DNA of 64,000 bases from Muraenolepis orangiensis (lineage: Eukaryota; Chordata; Actinopteri; Gadiformes; Muraenolepididae), in assembly GCA_027704905.1 (NCBI GenBank), contig CM051000.1:12064612-12128611 (forward strand), given 5' to 3'. Positions 1-17,435 of the stretch are shown here, in pieces (within the stretch, counting starts at the first letter, position 1; each line of letters opens with the position of its first letter). Both the position numbers and the translations under genes were made by a program. Under the pieces are notes generated by a model. The model did not search any database. It saw only the letters and a list, made by a program, of their open reading frames with translations, and was not told where the DNA came from.

Positions 1-213
1 CATGTTCCCGCATTGTATGGGCATGTGTGGCTTGTGTGGCATGTGTGTGTGTTTGAAGCATGTGTGTGTGTGTGTGTGTGTGTGCGTGTGTGTGTTTGAA
101 GCATGTGTGTGTGTGTGTGTGTGTGTGTTTGAAGCATGTGTGTGTGTACGCATGTGTGTGTGTGTGTGTGTGTGTTTGACACATGTGTGTGTGTACGCAT
201 GTGTGTGTGTACG

Positions 214-247
<34 letters not shown>

Positions 248-275
248 TGTGTGTGTACGTGTGTGTGTGTTTACT
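1..275. repeat. (GT)n-rich compound satellite
   Basis: Nearly pure GT dinucleotides are interrupted at intervals by the unit TTTGAAGCATG (three times, near 53, 97 and 129) and by TACGCATG, so there is a higher-order period on top of the dinucleotide. Cysteine/valine open frames across it are artefacts of the repeat. Confidence 0.9.
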
Positions 276-2390
276 TGTATTTAGCTGGGTCTCAGGCCTA
301 GCCCTCTTGTTTTTATGAAGTCCTGTGGGTGAAAGGACTCTCCAGAGGAAGTGGAGGACCCTCACTGTCAGTCAGGAATCTGGAGAGACCTCCCATGGCA
401 CAGCAGCCCTCCCTCGCCGCTTCTTACCTTAGTTAAACCGCAAAGCTCCGCTTATTCCCCAACCAGCTGGGGAACAAAGGTGGTCTGGGCTATGAACTTG
501 TAAGAAACCTATAACAAAAACTTCTGAAAAAAAACCCCTTAGTCTATCATCAGTGGTCCACGCTCAGAACTAACGTCGCAGTTCAACTGGAGCCGTGTCT
601 TTGGCACGAAACAAACACCAGCATAAGTTACATAGATGCAATCCTCACTTAAACGCATTCATTTTCATTCATATGTCATTTATATTTACGTTTTTCTTTT
701 AACTCTTATAGGGTCGGTATCGACTAACTTAGAAATGACTAACTTATATATAAATTAACTGAGATCTGTTTCAATTCCCACGAATGCAGTGGTTCTTGGA
801 TAAACATTTAAACAAACAAAAACATAGATGTTCACACAATGATTTATCTTATGCTACTATAATCTTGAATTATGAACAAATATGTTCAGTTGAATTGATT
901 TGTTTGTACCAGAGTTTAGACCCAAATGCTGCCATGGAGGCTAATTGAAGTTTGAACAAAAGAAGATATTTGAATCAAAAAACATTGAACTGACTGAAAC
1001 ACAATCGGTAATTAACACAGGTGAAACACACCCAACCATTATGAGGAGGAGAAAGAAAATAAGAAATGGGGACATCTGGTGGGGAAACCAAAAAGGACAC
1101 AGAAACCAAGAACTCAAACGAGGCTGGATTGAGATGGTTGAAATTGACTGCACTGCCATCTAGTGAGCTGCAATGTTTCTTTCATACATTGAAACCATCT
1201 TTATTTCCCCCCCCCCCTCCCCCCTCCACTCCGCCTCACCAACTAACTTTTCGGTGAGGGGTCGAGGTGAGTGAGGATGGGGCAAAGGTCAATCGACACG
1301 TTGAGCTCCTGAAAGGCCTGGTCTGCTACAGGCCACCGGATGAACTGAAGTGAAGGTGAGGGCAGTCAGGTATCCCAGAATCAGAAAATTAGCAAACTCA
1401 CAGGGTATGGTAATGAGAGTGACCGCCATTGTAAAGACGAGTCTAGGGTGTTCAATGATCCTCCAATAAAGCCTTTTAGAGCCTTCAGAGGCTCTCGGAC
1501 CACGGACAACCAATCATGTAGTTGTCCCGCTCTCCCGCAGTACATGTAGGGATTCGACCGTATCCTCCTGCTGCACTCAGCTGGACCATTTAAGTGGAGC
1601 CAAGTGACCTCCAGTCAGAGGACTGGAGGTGTTGACCCAGAACACAGGAGGAGAGGTGATGGCGGAGCTGCGTTGAAAACCTAATTCTCCATGCTCCGTT
1701 CTCATAGTCAACTGTCTAGGCCCATAGAACCACCTGTCAGGAAGGAGGTTCAGCGGAGACCAGGCGTCAGGGTTCCAGGAACTCTCCGCTGCCAGCTTGT
1801 GAAATTTGATAGCATAATCTTTCTTCTTGCCGCAGCTGTGAGGTGTTTTCTGGCCACCTCCGATACCGGAAACTGGACCTGCTTCTTCAGCTCTGAAGTG
1901 AACATCTGGAGACTGGAGGACTATGTTGGAGCGTGGCGTGCACACAGCGGAGACGGCTCCTTTCCATACAAGAGAGTGATGCAGGATCGGTCAGATGGGA
2001 AGGAGGCAGTCTGGAACTGGAACACTGGAAGTGAACACTGGGAGAGGAAGGCACATGAACTCAGGGTCACCAGAATAGCGTTTGGGCAGAGGCAGGTGGG
2101 GTTCTCTGGAAACTAATGGTGGTGGGAAAACAGATGGTGGTTCAACAGGGGTTTAATATGTAGCATGCAATAAGTGGGTGGAGATGGTTGTGGCTGGATG
2201 GCTGTCTTATGAAGTTGAGCCATAATTCTCATTTGTTGTTCTTTCAGCCGAAACACAGAGTCTATCTTCAAGGGTCCGAACCTTATGTTGGCGTTTAGCA
2301 TGGGAAAAACCCTGGTTGGAGAGCGTTCCTTGGCGGTGGTTTGGGTCTGGTCATTTCGTACAGTAAAATGACCAGAGTGCAGTCTCAGCT
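276..2390. other. Intergenic, no gene recognised
   Basis: I see no conserved protein and no convincing exon. A poly-C tract lies at about 1206-1229. An open frame of 141 codons on the plus strand (1691-2116) and its antisense partner have no recognisable domain and no splice context, so I do not call them genes. The stretch may hold old transposon sequence that I cannot name. Confidence 0.5.
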
Positions 2391-3422
2391 GGATACTGGA
2401 CCTCCTGTCGGACCGCCGCCAGGTGGTGAGGATGGGCAGCACCACCTCAGAGCCACTGACCCTCAACACGGGAGCCCCCCAGGGATGCATGCTGAGCCCT
2501 CTCCTCTACTCCCTCTACACCCACGACTGCATGGCTATGCACAGCTCCAACGTCATCGTCAAGTTTGCTGACGACACGACAGTGATGGGCCTGATCGCCA
2601 GCGATGACGAGACAGCCTACAGGGAGGAGGTCGGATCGCTGGAGCAGTGGTGCCTCGCCCTCAACGTCAAGAAGACCAAGGAGCTGATCGTGGACTACAG
2701 GAAGCAGAGAGGAGAGCACGGCCCTATCTCCATCGACGGTGTTGCAGTAGAGAGGGTCAGCAGCTTCAAGTTCCTCGGCGTGCACATCTCCGAGGACCTC
2801 ACATGGTCCACGCACACCACACACGTGGTGAAAATGGCCCAACAACACCTGTATTTCCTCAGGCGTCTGAGGAAATTCGACATGGGCCCCCGCATCCTGA
2901 GAACATTCTACACCGGGACAATCGAGAGTGTTCTTAAGGGTGGTGCGGACGGCCCAGTATATGGTTGGAGGTGAGCTCCCCTCCCTCCTGGATATATACA
3001 ACCAGCGGTGCGTGGCCAAGGCCAAACGCATCATAAAGACAATACCCACCCCAGCCACAAACTGTACTCACTTTTACCGTCAGGCAGGCGATACCGCAGT
3101 ATCAAGTGCCGCACAAATAGGCTTAGAGATAGCTTCCACAGTCAGGCCATCAGGCTGCTGAACAAGGGCGTATAGCATATAACAATGTATATTTTATTAC
3201 ATTGATTTATATATACATATTGCTCTTTTTCTGTGCTGATATATTGCATTTTAGAAATTGCATTTTTACTTTAATATATTTTAACTTCTTCTTTTATTCT
3301 ATTCTGTTTTTATTTTATCTTATTTTTTTGTCTGTCGTCGGGTATTGCACATACGATTTTCCCTCACTGCTTTATACTTGTGTAAACTGTGAAGTGACAA
3401 TAAACTTGACTTGACTTGACAG
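2391..3422 (+). mobile_element. L2-like LINE, 3' half (reverse transcriptase C-terminal part, 3' UTR)
   Basis: The translation shows the reverse-transcriptase block with a TGAPQGC..SP motif near 2473-2500 and the catalytic FADDT motif near 2566-2580, followed by the conserved thumb region (FLGVHISEDL, YFLRRL). This is typical of L2/CR1-group non-LTR retrotransposons of fish. The copy is truncated at its 5' end. About 60 bp is missing near 2940 compared with the second copy at 59616-60420, which breaks the frame. It ends in a short ACTTG-type tandem tail after AATAAA (about 3399-3404), as this LINE group does. It is dead as a gene. Confidence 0.85.
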
Positions 3423-4091
3423 ATACAGAGAGGCAGTTAGAAGGTCGAGCACAGGAAAAAGCTAATCAACTAAAGGTTTTTGAGCAAGCAAACATAGGTT
3501 GCAAAACTACTCAACAAGAATAACTATAATAACAAATAACTAGATTACTGAACTAAACTATATGTCGTATGTATACTCATGGGCAAGACAGGTACAAATT
3601 CCCACAGACAAGGAAAGAGATAACACAGACTGTCAAGGGGTAAACAAAACGGAGGCTTTGAAAATGCTGAAACACAGGTGAAAACACAAACAAGGTGTGG
3701 ATTGTGTGTCGTTGGTGGCTGGTTCAAGCAGCCTCATCTGGCCTGAGTCCGAGTGATCAGAGTCTGGGGCTGCTGGGTGAGGCTGCACACACCTGTGGGT
3801 CCTTGGTAATCAAGGACCCACAGGTTAAACCAGCCACCACCACACACACACTCAGATGGGGAGCGCTAGCGTGTACCATCTGCTCTGCTTGTTAACCACT
3901 ACACATGTAACAGTAACCCGGATGACTCATCGTCGGGAGGAGCCCACTGACACGGGCCAGGGGAGATTGCCACAGAAGAATGGCAGAAAGTAAAGAAAAT
4001 TAGGACATCAAAAAATATTAATTATAATAAATGTCAAAACTGACAGGTTGGATGATTCAAAATGACCATCTTAATTTTGACTTACAATTTT
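3423..4091. other. Intergenic, no gene recognised
   Basis: AT-rich sequence without a supported exon. There is a short inverted repeat around 3795-3825 (CACCTGTGGGTCCTTGGTAA and its near complement), probably a transposon remnant. Confidence 0.4.
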
Positions 4092-5059
4092 CCTCTGCTC
4101 AATATATCCTATAATAATGATACATCACCATCAATGTCTTCGACTGCCTTGCACTGTTATCACAACTACCTACCTCTACCTATAGTTTACATATTTATTG
4201 ATAAGATACCTGTAAATGTGTACATTTTTACTGTACCTGCAGTATATATTTGTATCTTCAACTGTTGATAGAACTGCATATCCCTGCTCACTACCTGCTG
4301 TATATACATTTATATATATTTATCCTGTTTTTCATAATTGCATACCACTACCTGTTAAATACTTATACTTACTTACCTGTATATATATATATATAATATA
4401 CCTATTATTATGCTCATATCTCACACATACTACATACAAGTAATCTTATAAATGTAGTAGACTGTCAGCAACTGTTTAGCAACTGTAAACTGTAAACTGT
4501 AAATTATAAATTATATATTACTGCAACATTTGTACTGGTTAGATGCTAAATAATTTTCTCTTCTTTTTTTTTATTTTCTCTTGGTGTACAATGACAATAC
4601 ATCAGAATCTAATCTAATTATAAATGAATGGCATACGGCTTTAAGAGATTGTTGTTACGACACTGCCCTATAATGTGTCTAGTTTCACTTGGTGCTTGCA
4701 ACGTAACGAAGGTGTATTTTTGTACTTGGATGCCGAATGATTATTCTTATAGTAAACTCCTGTTGGATTTAGATTATCTGGACATTTTAATATTTCGAGC
4801 CCCTCCCTGGCTGGCATCCACATCCATCAGTGTGGAGTACATAAATCCTCTCTAGGGGCCCACATAGGGTAAACAGATTGGTGCAAGTAAGATTACGTCG
4901 TTAATATGTTAACAATTAGTTCTGAATTGTGTCCAAGTGAGTCACAGTGAGGTATTGCTGGCTGGCTTGTCCTCCGGTGCAACACAGCTGTGCAAATGAC
5001 ACCTGGTCTATCTGTTTCTATGCACGTATACGTGCACTATGCCAGGTGCATAGTGCACG
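4092..5059. repeat. Duplicated segment, copy 1
   Basis: This about 968-bp segment is nearly identical to 6343-7308. It contains an AT-rich LINE-like 3' tail (ending near 4620 in ACAATGACAATACATCAGAA) followed by unique-looking sequence with a short open frame of 75 codons, seen in both copies but without known domains. The last 98 bp (4962-5059) are in opposite orientation to the matching part of copy 2. Confidence 0.9.
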
Positions 5060-6342
5060 TATACGTGCACTATGCTGTCATATCAAATGCTGCCATGGTA
5101 TTAGTTAACATTTATTTATATTTGTTTATGGAAAATAGTATATTTAGATCTTGACGCTTTCGTTTTCTAATCCAAGTTATACTATTTTTTTTTTAAATCG
5201 AGTAATACACACATTTAATAACAACCGAAAGGGCTGCACTGTCCTCATGGATTTCCAGAGATATCGTTTCTCGTCTCTAGACATGTTTTTGTTGCGCATG
5301 TTAAACACTAGCTCAGTGGTGGTTAAAAAATAGTAATGAATCCATATATGATATTATATATATGTTTGAATTGGGGGGGGGGGGGGGCAGATGAAATGGA
5401 TTCATGGATAAAAAAAAGAAAAAAACTGATCAATGTAACTTGTAACATGTGGTGATTTATAGCTCCTCCTCCTTTTCATGTGAACACACGAAGCATCGCA
5501 AACAGACACTGGCCCTTGGTGTTTGCACTGCGTTATCACTAGCATGTCGTTCACCTTGTTGAGGAGGGGGGGGGCGTGAGAGCTCCCCAGTGTGTTGTCA
5601 TGTTGTAACAACAATATGACGCACACACCCCCCTTTAGTCGATGACATGGTTAGTGTCACCCCTTTTGAAGTTGGCTATTTGCTGTATGTCTATCACCCT
5701 ACGATAACCCGGTGACATAGCATAGAGGTTACTTTAGTTCGAGCTAAATCCGGGCATATAAGGATACATATAAGACATATAAGACAATGTACACGCAATG
5801 AACCCATATAAGACAACACGGAGCAAACTCCTTAAGTAATATCAACATCATAATGCTGTTCTATCCATTTCCTTTCGACTTTATTAGACCACAAATAATA
5901 ATGTAGTCCATAGGCAAAGTTGGGGCCAAATATAACAAATATGTGTCTGTATTTTTCGAGGTCAAGGACTGTAACGACCTCTCTTCGTTGCACTGAGGCT
6001 TTGAATATAAATACAGCCATCATATGCAAATTAATTTCTCCATTGATCATAGAGCATTGTCAGTATCCCGTAGTGGACCAGACGCTGGCCCTGGGCTGTG
6101 TGTTATAACTACTACACTAGGCAGAGGGTTCATAGGTCCAAATGCATGATCAGCTCAGAGACTTGTTTCAGAGGAGAGCAGGACAAGACCCGGCCTATGG
6201 GAATGTGTGAGTGTGTGAGAACCCCATGTGAGGAGAGAAGAGATGTTTACGTGACTTGGGGAGAAAGATAAAGGAGTTGACATGCTAGTAGTGGTCGTAT
6301 AACCCCCCTGCTGCCCAACCCTTGCTGCCACCCCCCACCCCA
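5060..6342. other. Intergenic, no gene recognised
   Basis: There is no supported exon. The stretch has a poly-G run near 5372-5388 and a second near 5565. Short open frames on either strand have no recognisable domain. Confidence 0.5.
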
Positions 6343-7308
6343 CCTCTGCTCAATATATCCTATAATAATAATACATCACCATCAATGTCTTCGACTGCCT
6401 TGCACTGTAATCTACCTGTAAACTACCTGTAAACTACCTACCTCTACCTATAGTTTACATATTTATTGATAAGATACCTGTAAATGTGTACATTTTTACT
6501 GTACCTGCAGTATATATTTTTATCTTCAACTGTTGATAGAACTGTATATCCCTGCTCACTACCTACTGTATATACATTGATATATATTTATCCTGTTTTT
6601 CATAATTGCATACCCCTGATTACTACCTGTTAAATACTTATACTTACTTACCTGTAAATATATATATATATATATACCTATTATTATGCTCGTATCTCAC
6701 ACATACTACATACAAGTAATCTTATAATTGTAGTAGACTGTCTTTTAGCAACTGTAAATTATAAATTATATATTACTGCAACATTTGCACTCTGGTTAGA
6801 TGCTAAATTATTTTCTCTGTACTGTACTTGCTGTACAATGACAATACATCAGAATCAAAACTAATTATAAATGAATGGCATACGGCTTTAAGAGATTGTT
6901 GTTACGACACTGCCCTATAATGTGTCTAGTTTCACTTGGTGCTTGCAACGTAACGAAGGTGTATTTTTGTACTTGGATGCCGAATGATTATTCTTATAGT
7001 AAACTCCTGTTGGATTTAGATTATCTGGACATTTTAATATTTCGAGCCCCTCCCTGGCTGGCATCCACATCCATCAGTGTGGAATTAGAGTACATAAATC
7101 CTCTCTAGGGGCCCACATAGGGTAAACAGATTGGTGCAAGTAAGATTACGTCGTTAATATGTTAACAATTAGTTCTGAATTGTGTCCAAGTGAGTCACAG
7201 GGAGGTATTGCGTGCACTATGCACCTGGCATAGTGCACGTATACGTGCATAGAAACAGATAGACCAGGTGTCATTTGCACAGCTGTGTTGCACCGGAGGA
7301 CAAGCCAG
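6343..7308. repeat. Duplicated segment, copy 2 (terminal 98 bp inverted)
   Basis: It matches 4092-4961 in direct orientation up to 7210. Then 7211-7308 is the exact reverse complement of 4962-5059. Small indels (for example in the CTGTAAACTACC region and an AATTAG insertion near 7084) separate the copies. Confidence 0.9.
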
Positions 7309-8164
7309 CTGTTTGTGTGTACAGCTATGTTTGTGATAGTGGCTGGGTGGAAATCACAGCACACATCGGTGTGTGTGCGCGTGTGCGCGTGTGTTTACTT
7401 TTTAAATCTTTGAATATTGTGTCTTTCCAACAGTGGAGCGTTAGTCTGAGTCTCAGTCTGAGCTTCTGCGAAATGTGTTGCATATGCGGTCTCGTAGTGA
7501 ACCGAAGGTGCTGTTTAGCAGCGAAGGTGTTAACACTGATGGCTGACTGATGTTAGAATGGGGGATCAGTGTACAGATCCAACGTCCTGCAGCTGTGTTA
7601 ACATTAGAAGAACCCAACCGCCCCCTCCACCCACACACTCACACGAACGTCCATCAACCCTCTTTGTCCAGGTGGCACACCGCCTGCTTAGGAAGACAGA
7701 ACTCCGTGCTCAGTAGTACCTATTATCTGGTACATCAAAACAAAACGGGAAACATATACTGCATCTGAAAATATACAATCAATATAGTTTCAATATATTT
7801 GTATCAATAAAATGATTAAGCTTTGAGTTAGTCTTTCACTCCCTCATCAATATAGGACTACACCAATTAAAACATATCCTTAACTACAAATACAACTTCT
7901 TCATCAGACTTCATGACAATTTTTCAGTAGGCATATTAAAATAGTGTCGTGGGGGGGGGGGGGGGGTCTATTAATCCACCACAACCACATTATGTCGGGG
8001 TTTTGATATGACTCTGGGTTTGTACAATACATCCTTGCCTGATTCCAGCATGTACTGGCATGTCTTATATTTTCTCCCAAAAAATGTTTTCATCAAAGGC
8101 TAAGGAGTGACCTCTGGTGGCTGAACTGCACAACTACAGCTAACAAAACACCGCCGTAAAGGGG
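7309..8164. other. Intergenic, no gene recognised
   Basis: A poly-G tract lies at about 7951-7967. No exon with both splice sites and a known domain was found. Confidence 0.4.
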
Positions 8165-8600
8165 TCAATGTCACACATATGATGTCCAACCGCCACCCCG
8201 GTCCTCCAGAACCTCTGCCGGCTCCCTGGCCCTCAATGGATCCAATTCATAGTCCTTCTCCTCACTCATTAAGCTCTCCATAACCCCGCTCCTACCTCAC
8301 TGACCTGCTCCACCACCACCTCCTGTCTCCGCCACTCAGAACCAAGCACTGGACCTGGGGCGTTCTCCATAGCGGCCCACCCTCCCCCTGGAGCTCCCTC
8401 CCCAAACACATCCGTGACCGGACCGATCCATCCCAGTTCAAATCACTCACCAAAACTCACCTATTCAGAAATGCTTTTAAATGCGTGTAAATAGTGTTGT
8501 GTTTTATGCTTTTCACCCGTTTCCTCTGTTATAAATGTATGTATTGCATAACTGTAATACTTGAGTTTAATTTATTTTAACTCTATAAATAAATGTATTA
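8165..8600 (+). mobile_element. LINE tail: degenerate reverse-transcriptase C-terminus and 3' end
   Basis: Read across frames, the segment gives the pattern common at the C-terminus of fish LINE ORF2 proteins: a leucine-rich stretch with Ala-Pro-x-Tyr-Leu-Thr-Asp-Leu, a Trp-Ser-Ser-Leu-Pro motif, then Phe-Lys-x-x-Leu-Thr-Lys-Thr-His-Leu-Phe-Arg (near 8440-8475). Several frame changes show that it is dead. It ends in a short ATT-type tandem tail near 8575-8610. Confidence 0.65.
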
Positions 8601-8789
8601 TTATTATTAGCCACAAACAAAAAAGGAGGACAAGGAGTACAGCTACTGTACATAAAAAAAAGAAATGACTCATTTGGATCATAAGATTTATAAATGGTAT
8701 ATTTTCCCATAAAAAATATATGATTCATAAAACACACTCCAATCATACAGTACATGTATTGAAAGTGTCAAATCGTGTCCAATATTTCA

Positions 8790-8795
8790 TTTATT
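8790..8795 (-). terminator. Possible poly(A) signal of the 9.3-14.8 kb bax copy
   Basis: The minus strand reads AATAAA here, about 520 bases downstream of the stop codon at 9315-9317. It is the first exact signal I noticed in that direction. No transcript evidence supports it. Confidence 0.3.
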
Positions 8796-9314
8796 CTATA
8801 GCCCTCATATTCACCCTTACATTCTCAAAAGGGGCTTTACATGATTAAGAGGTTTAAAAACAATTAAAAAAACAATTAAAAGGCCAAACATAAAAACAAC
8901 AATGCCCCTAGTTCAGCAGGAGTTGAAACTATTTCGCTCCGACAAGATGGAAACGCCACAATATGAACAAAATAACAATAAAAACAATGTCATACTTAGT
9001 ACAGATAGCTCCCCGGTAAGTACAGTTAACAAACAAAAAAAAGAGGATATACCCCATCATCTAGCTGTTTTTTTTTCCCTATTTACACTTGTTCCACAAT
9101 AAAAACAAGGTTTACATCTTCCTGATTTATCCACTGCATTTCTCCTGAGAAGGCAAAAGGAAGAATTGATGTGACCTGAGGTTCCTCTTATTGCTCTTTA
9201 ACGCGGAGGGGAGTAGTGTGGATCAACGAATGAAAGATTCCCTTTCGGCTGCACAGGAAGTGCCTGCTCAGCCGGGCTCTGGTGAAGGCGGGGCTGTGTG
9301 AAGGCAGTAAGGCG

Positions 9315-14849
<5,535 letters not shown>

Positions 14850-14949
14850 GACTACAAAAACTTTGACTCCAACTAATTCCGCCCAGACGCTAAAATCAAA
14901 AAGTTACTGCCGCATGTGTTTTATCAAATCGCTGTCCGTCACAATAGAG

Positions 14950-15250
14950 TGACGAAAATATAGCTTGGTGGTGGCGGCTGACCTAACTAGGTTACAGTGT
15001 CTCGACAAGAAAAAATAAGGACATAACACGGAAGCGCCCTACGAAACGGACCGGGCCTGGGCAACAGCTGACTGTGGTCGGGGAACTTACGCTCTCCTTT
15101 ACCGAGATAACATAAGAGCATCCGCCCATTTTATCCGACGAGCCAATCATGTACCCCGACGGTGGTCCTGACCAATCAGCGAACTACAAAACGCCGAAAC
15201 CCATAGAGATAAAAAAAGAAGAGAGCGCTTCCCTTTGGGAATACTTTTTG
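14950..15250 (-). promoter_or_regulatory. Probable promoter region of bax copy A
   Basis: This stretch, just upstream of the ATG, is richer in CpG than its surroundings. It contains two CCAAT boxes (near 15142 and 15172, both on the plus strand) and no clear TATA box. The assignment rests on position and composition only. Confidence 0.4.
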
Positions 15251-15734
15251 TTTGACTTTGAATGAGCGGTGTCAGAGCAGCGTGTATGTTCTTCTCGAAT
15301 ATACCCCCCAATTGGCTACAATTATCTCGCTAGGCACTACACTATTTCTTAAAGTCTTTCGGTTAAACAATACCAAAGTATCAGTCAGCCTAAAGAATAG
15401 TGGTCCCAGTGAATACCTAGTGATACCTATAGGCCAGAGTCAGGCTAGAGTAAAAACGACTAATATAGTATATAGTATGTCTCAAATCGTCTACCTACTA
15501 GTGAAAACATAAGGCGGAAAAAGGGGACTTGGAGAGATACAGATTCCATCACACATGGGACACAGGATGTAGGCCCTGAAATGTTTACCTTTCGCTTCTC
15601 ATTTCCTTTATGGACAATTCACTGGACAATAGAGGGGCTGAGTCAATGCACATTCCTGCGTTACAACAAAAGCGCCAAATATTTATATTTTAATGCATTA
15701 ATAATTGAATAACACACTGTATAATTGCTTTTAA

Positions 15735-16110
15735 GGACAGTGTTTACCCACAGGCAGTGCACCTACTGAACTGCTAGGAGTGCTGCCACTATCATAACAT
15801 TGTGGTCCATATTACACTATCATACTTTTGCTGGACTTTCTGGTCTCATTACAGCCTCTGTACTGCACTGTATTCACGATGCTGCTGCGCTTCAAAACGC
15901 TTTTTGAACTGTTGTTTTGTTTGGATTTTCAACACATGTACATATCATCTATCAGTCACTCTATTGTTATTTTTGTATTATTGTTGTATTGTGTACAGTA
16001 TTTTTATTTCATAGTATAGTGTTTTAGAAAAGTCAAACTGCGGGAGGGAATGGGGAGTAAGCATTGTATTGTACTTGTTGCATATGGCAAATATAAATCT
16101 TGAATCTTGT
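15735..16110 (+). mobile_element. LINE 3'-end fragment
   Basis: It matches the 3' end of the LINE at 10595-12540: the CTGAACTGCTAGGAGTGCTG block, CATGATGCTGCTGC-like block, GCGGGAGGGAATGGGGAGTA and a CTTGAAT tail. No coding part is kept. Confidence 0.75.
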
Positions 16111-16489
16111 TATTATGTGTATTTGTTGATTATGCATATGCTGATTTTATTTTCCTTTCTTTATTGTGGACCACATTCATACTTGTCAGCAATCTGGTAA
16201 AAGACGACTCCCATGGCCAGGGTTCTGATTTAGTTTGTGGTGATGGCAAAATATCCATCAACTAGCCTCGGTGGTCCACAATGTGGTCCTCCGGGCTGAA
16301 TATCCCTATTGATGAACACCCTGTGGACCCCAGCCTGATTCTCACTTCAGTGGTTTTCAAGCTATGGGTCAGGAACAATAAGTGGGTCAAAGGATGGCCA
16401 AAAACAATGTTTTATTTTATTATTATTATTGTTATTATATGTATGTAAATATTCAGTCTTGTCCGTTTTAATTTAAATAAAAAGTCTGG

Positions 16490-16800
16490 AAGAATTGAAT
16501 CTTCTTTATTGGACACATACATGTACACATACAGTAACATGTTGTTTCTCTGCATTTAATCCATCCTGGTGTGAGAAGCAGTTGGCTGCTATTGTATATA
16601 CAGTGCTCGGGAAGCAGTGTAGGGGTCTTGTGCCTTGCTCAAGGGCACTGCAGAGTGCCATGCGGCAGTGCCCAGGAGGCGAACTGGCACCTTTTACCAA
16701 GTACCAGTTTTCAATTTGTACTAGGTCCGTCGGGGACCGGCGACCTTCTGGTTCCCAAGCTAAGTCCCAACAGACTGAGCTACTAGCTCATTAGTTTGTG
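16490..16800. repeat. Teleost interspersed repeat with the GCTCAAGG(G/A)CAC box
   Basis: The block contains TTGCTCAAGGGCACTGCAGA and a following region ending in CAGACTGAGCTACTAGCTC, the layout of a repeat family seen throughout fish genomes. A related copy is at 18415-18545 and a fuller one at 41870-42120. I assign the family by recognition of these boxes only. Confidence 0.55.
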
Positions 16801-16935
16801 TATTAGTATGTGTAAATGTATCATATTAGTATCATTAGTGATCATTCTTATGTTTTGAAGACAGAAGGATAGAAGAAGAAAGTATTTTGGTAATGACAAT
16901 GTTAAAAACATTTTAGTGGGTCCTGGAACAAAAGT

Positions 16936-17078
16936 AGTACCCAGACCAGACAGACCCCAGACCAGACCAGACCCCAGACCACAAACCAGAAAGACCCCAG
17001 AACAGATCCCAGACCAGACCCCAGACTAGACCCCAGACCATCCCCCGGACCAGACAGACCCCAGTCCAGACCTCAGTC
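16936..17078 (+). repeat. (CCAGA/CAGAC)n minisatellite
   Basis: Imperfect tandem units built from CCAGAC and CCCCAGAC repeat for about 140 bp. It lies 360 bp beyond the bax copy B stop codon. Confidence 0.85.
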
Positions 17079-17435
17079 TCACAGCAAGCTTCCAGGCATT
17101 TCACTCAAACCCTCCATTTAGTCGAATCCCACCCATTTATGCATATCAGCGTTAGTAAATACCTATATGCCGAATCCCCAGCTCTCCAGGCACCCTCATA
17201 ATTATGTCCTGTCCCCCAAACTCCAAGGAGCGGCCTGGACCGACAAGTCCCAATCCCTCTAGATGTAGAGCAACATCCTTTCCTCTTGGTCGCAATAGGA
17301 ACTGCCACACAAATCAGCTTGAATGTTGTGAATGATCACTCTTTACGCAGAGGAGAGCAGTGGGGATCATGAATGAAAGATTCCCTTCGGCTGCCCATGC
17401 CTACTCAGCCAGTCCCTGGAGTAGGCGGAAAGGCA

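Noticed and set aside
1577..2116. 122- and 141-codon antisense pair of open frames
   Set aside because: There is no similarity to any family that I know, no splice signals in keeping, and overlap on both strands. Chance or old repeat is more likely.
2447..3058. 203-codon minus-strand frame opposite the LINE
   Set aside because: It is the antisense shadow of the L2 reverse transcriptase on the plus strand.
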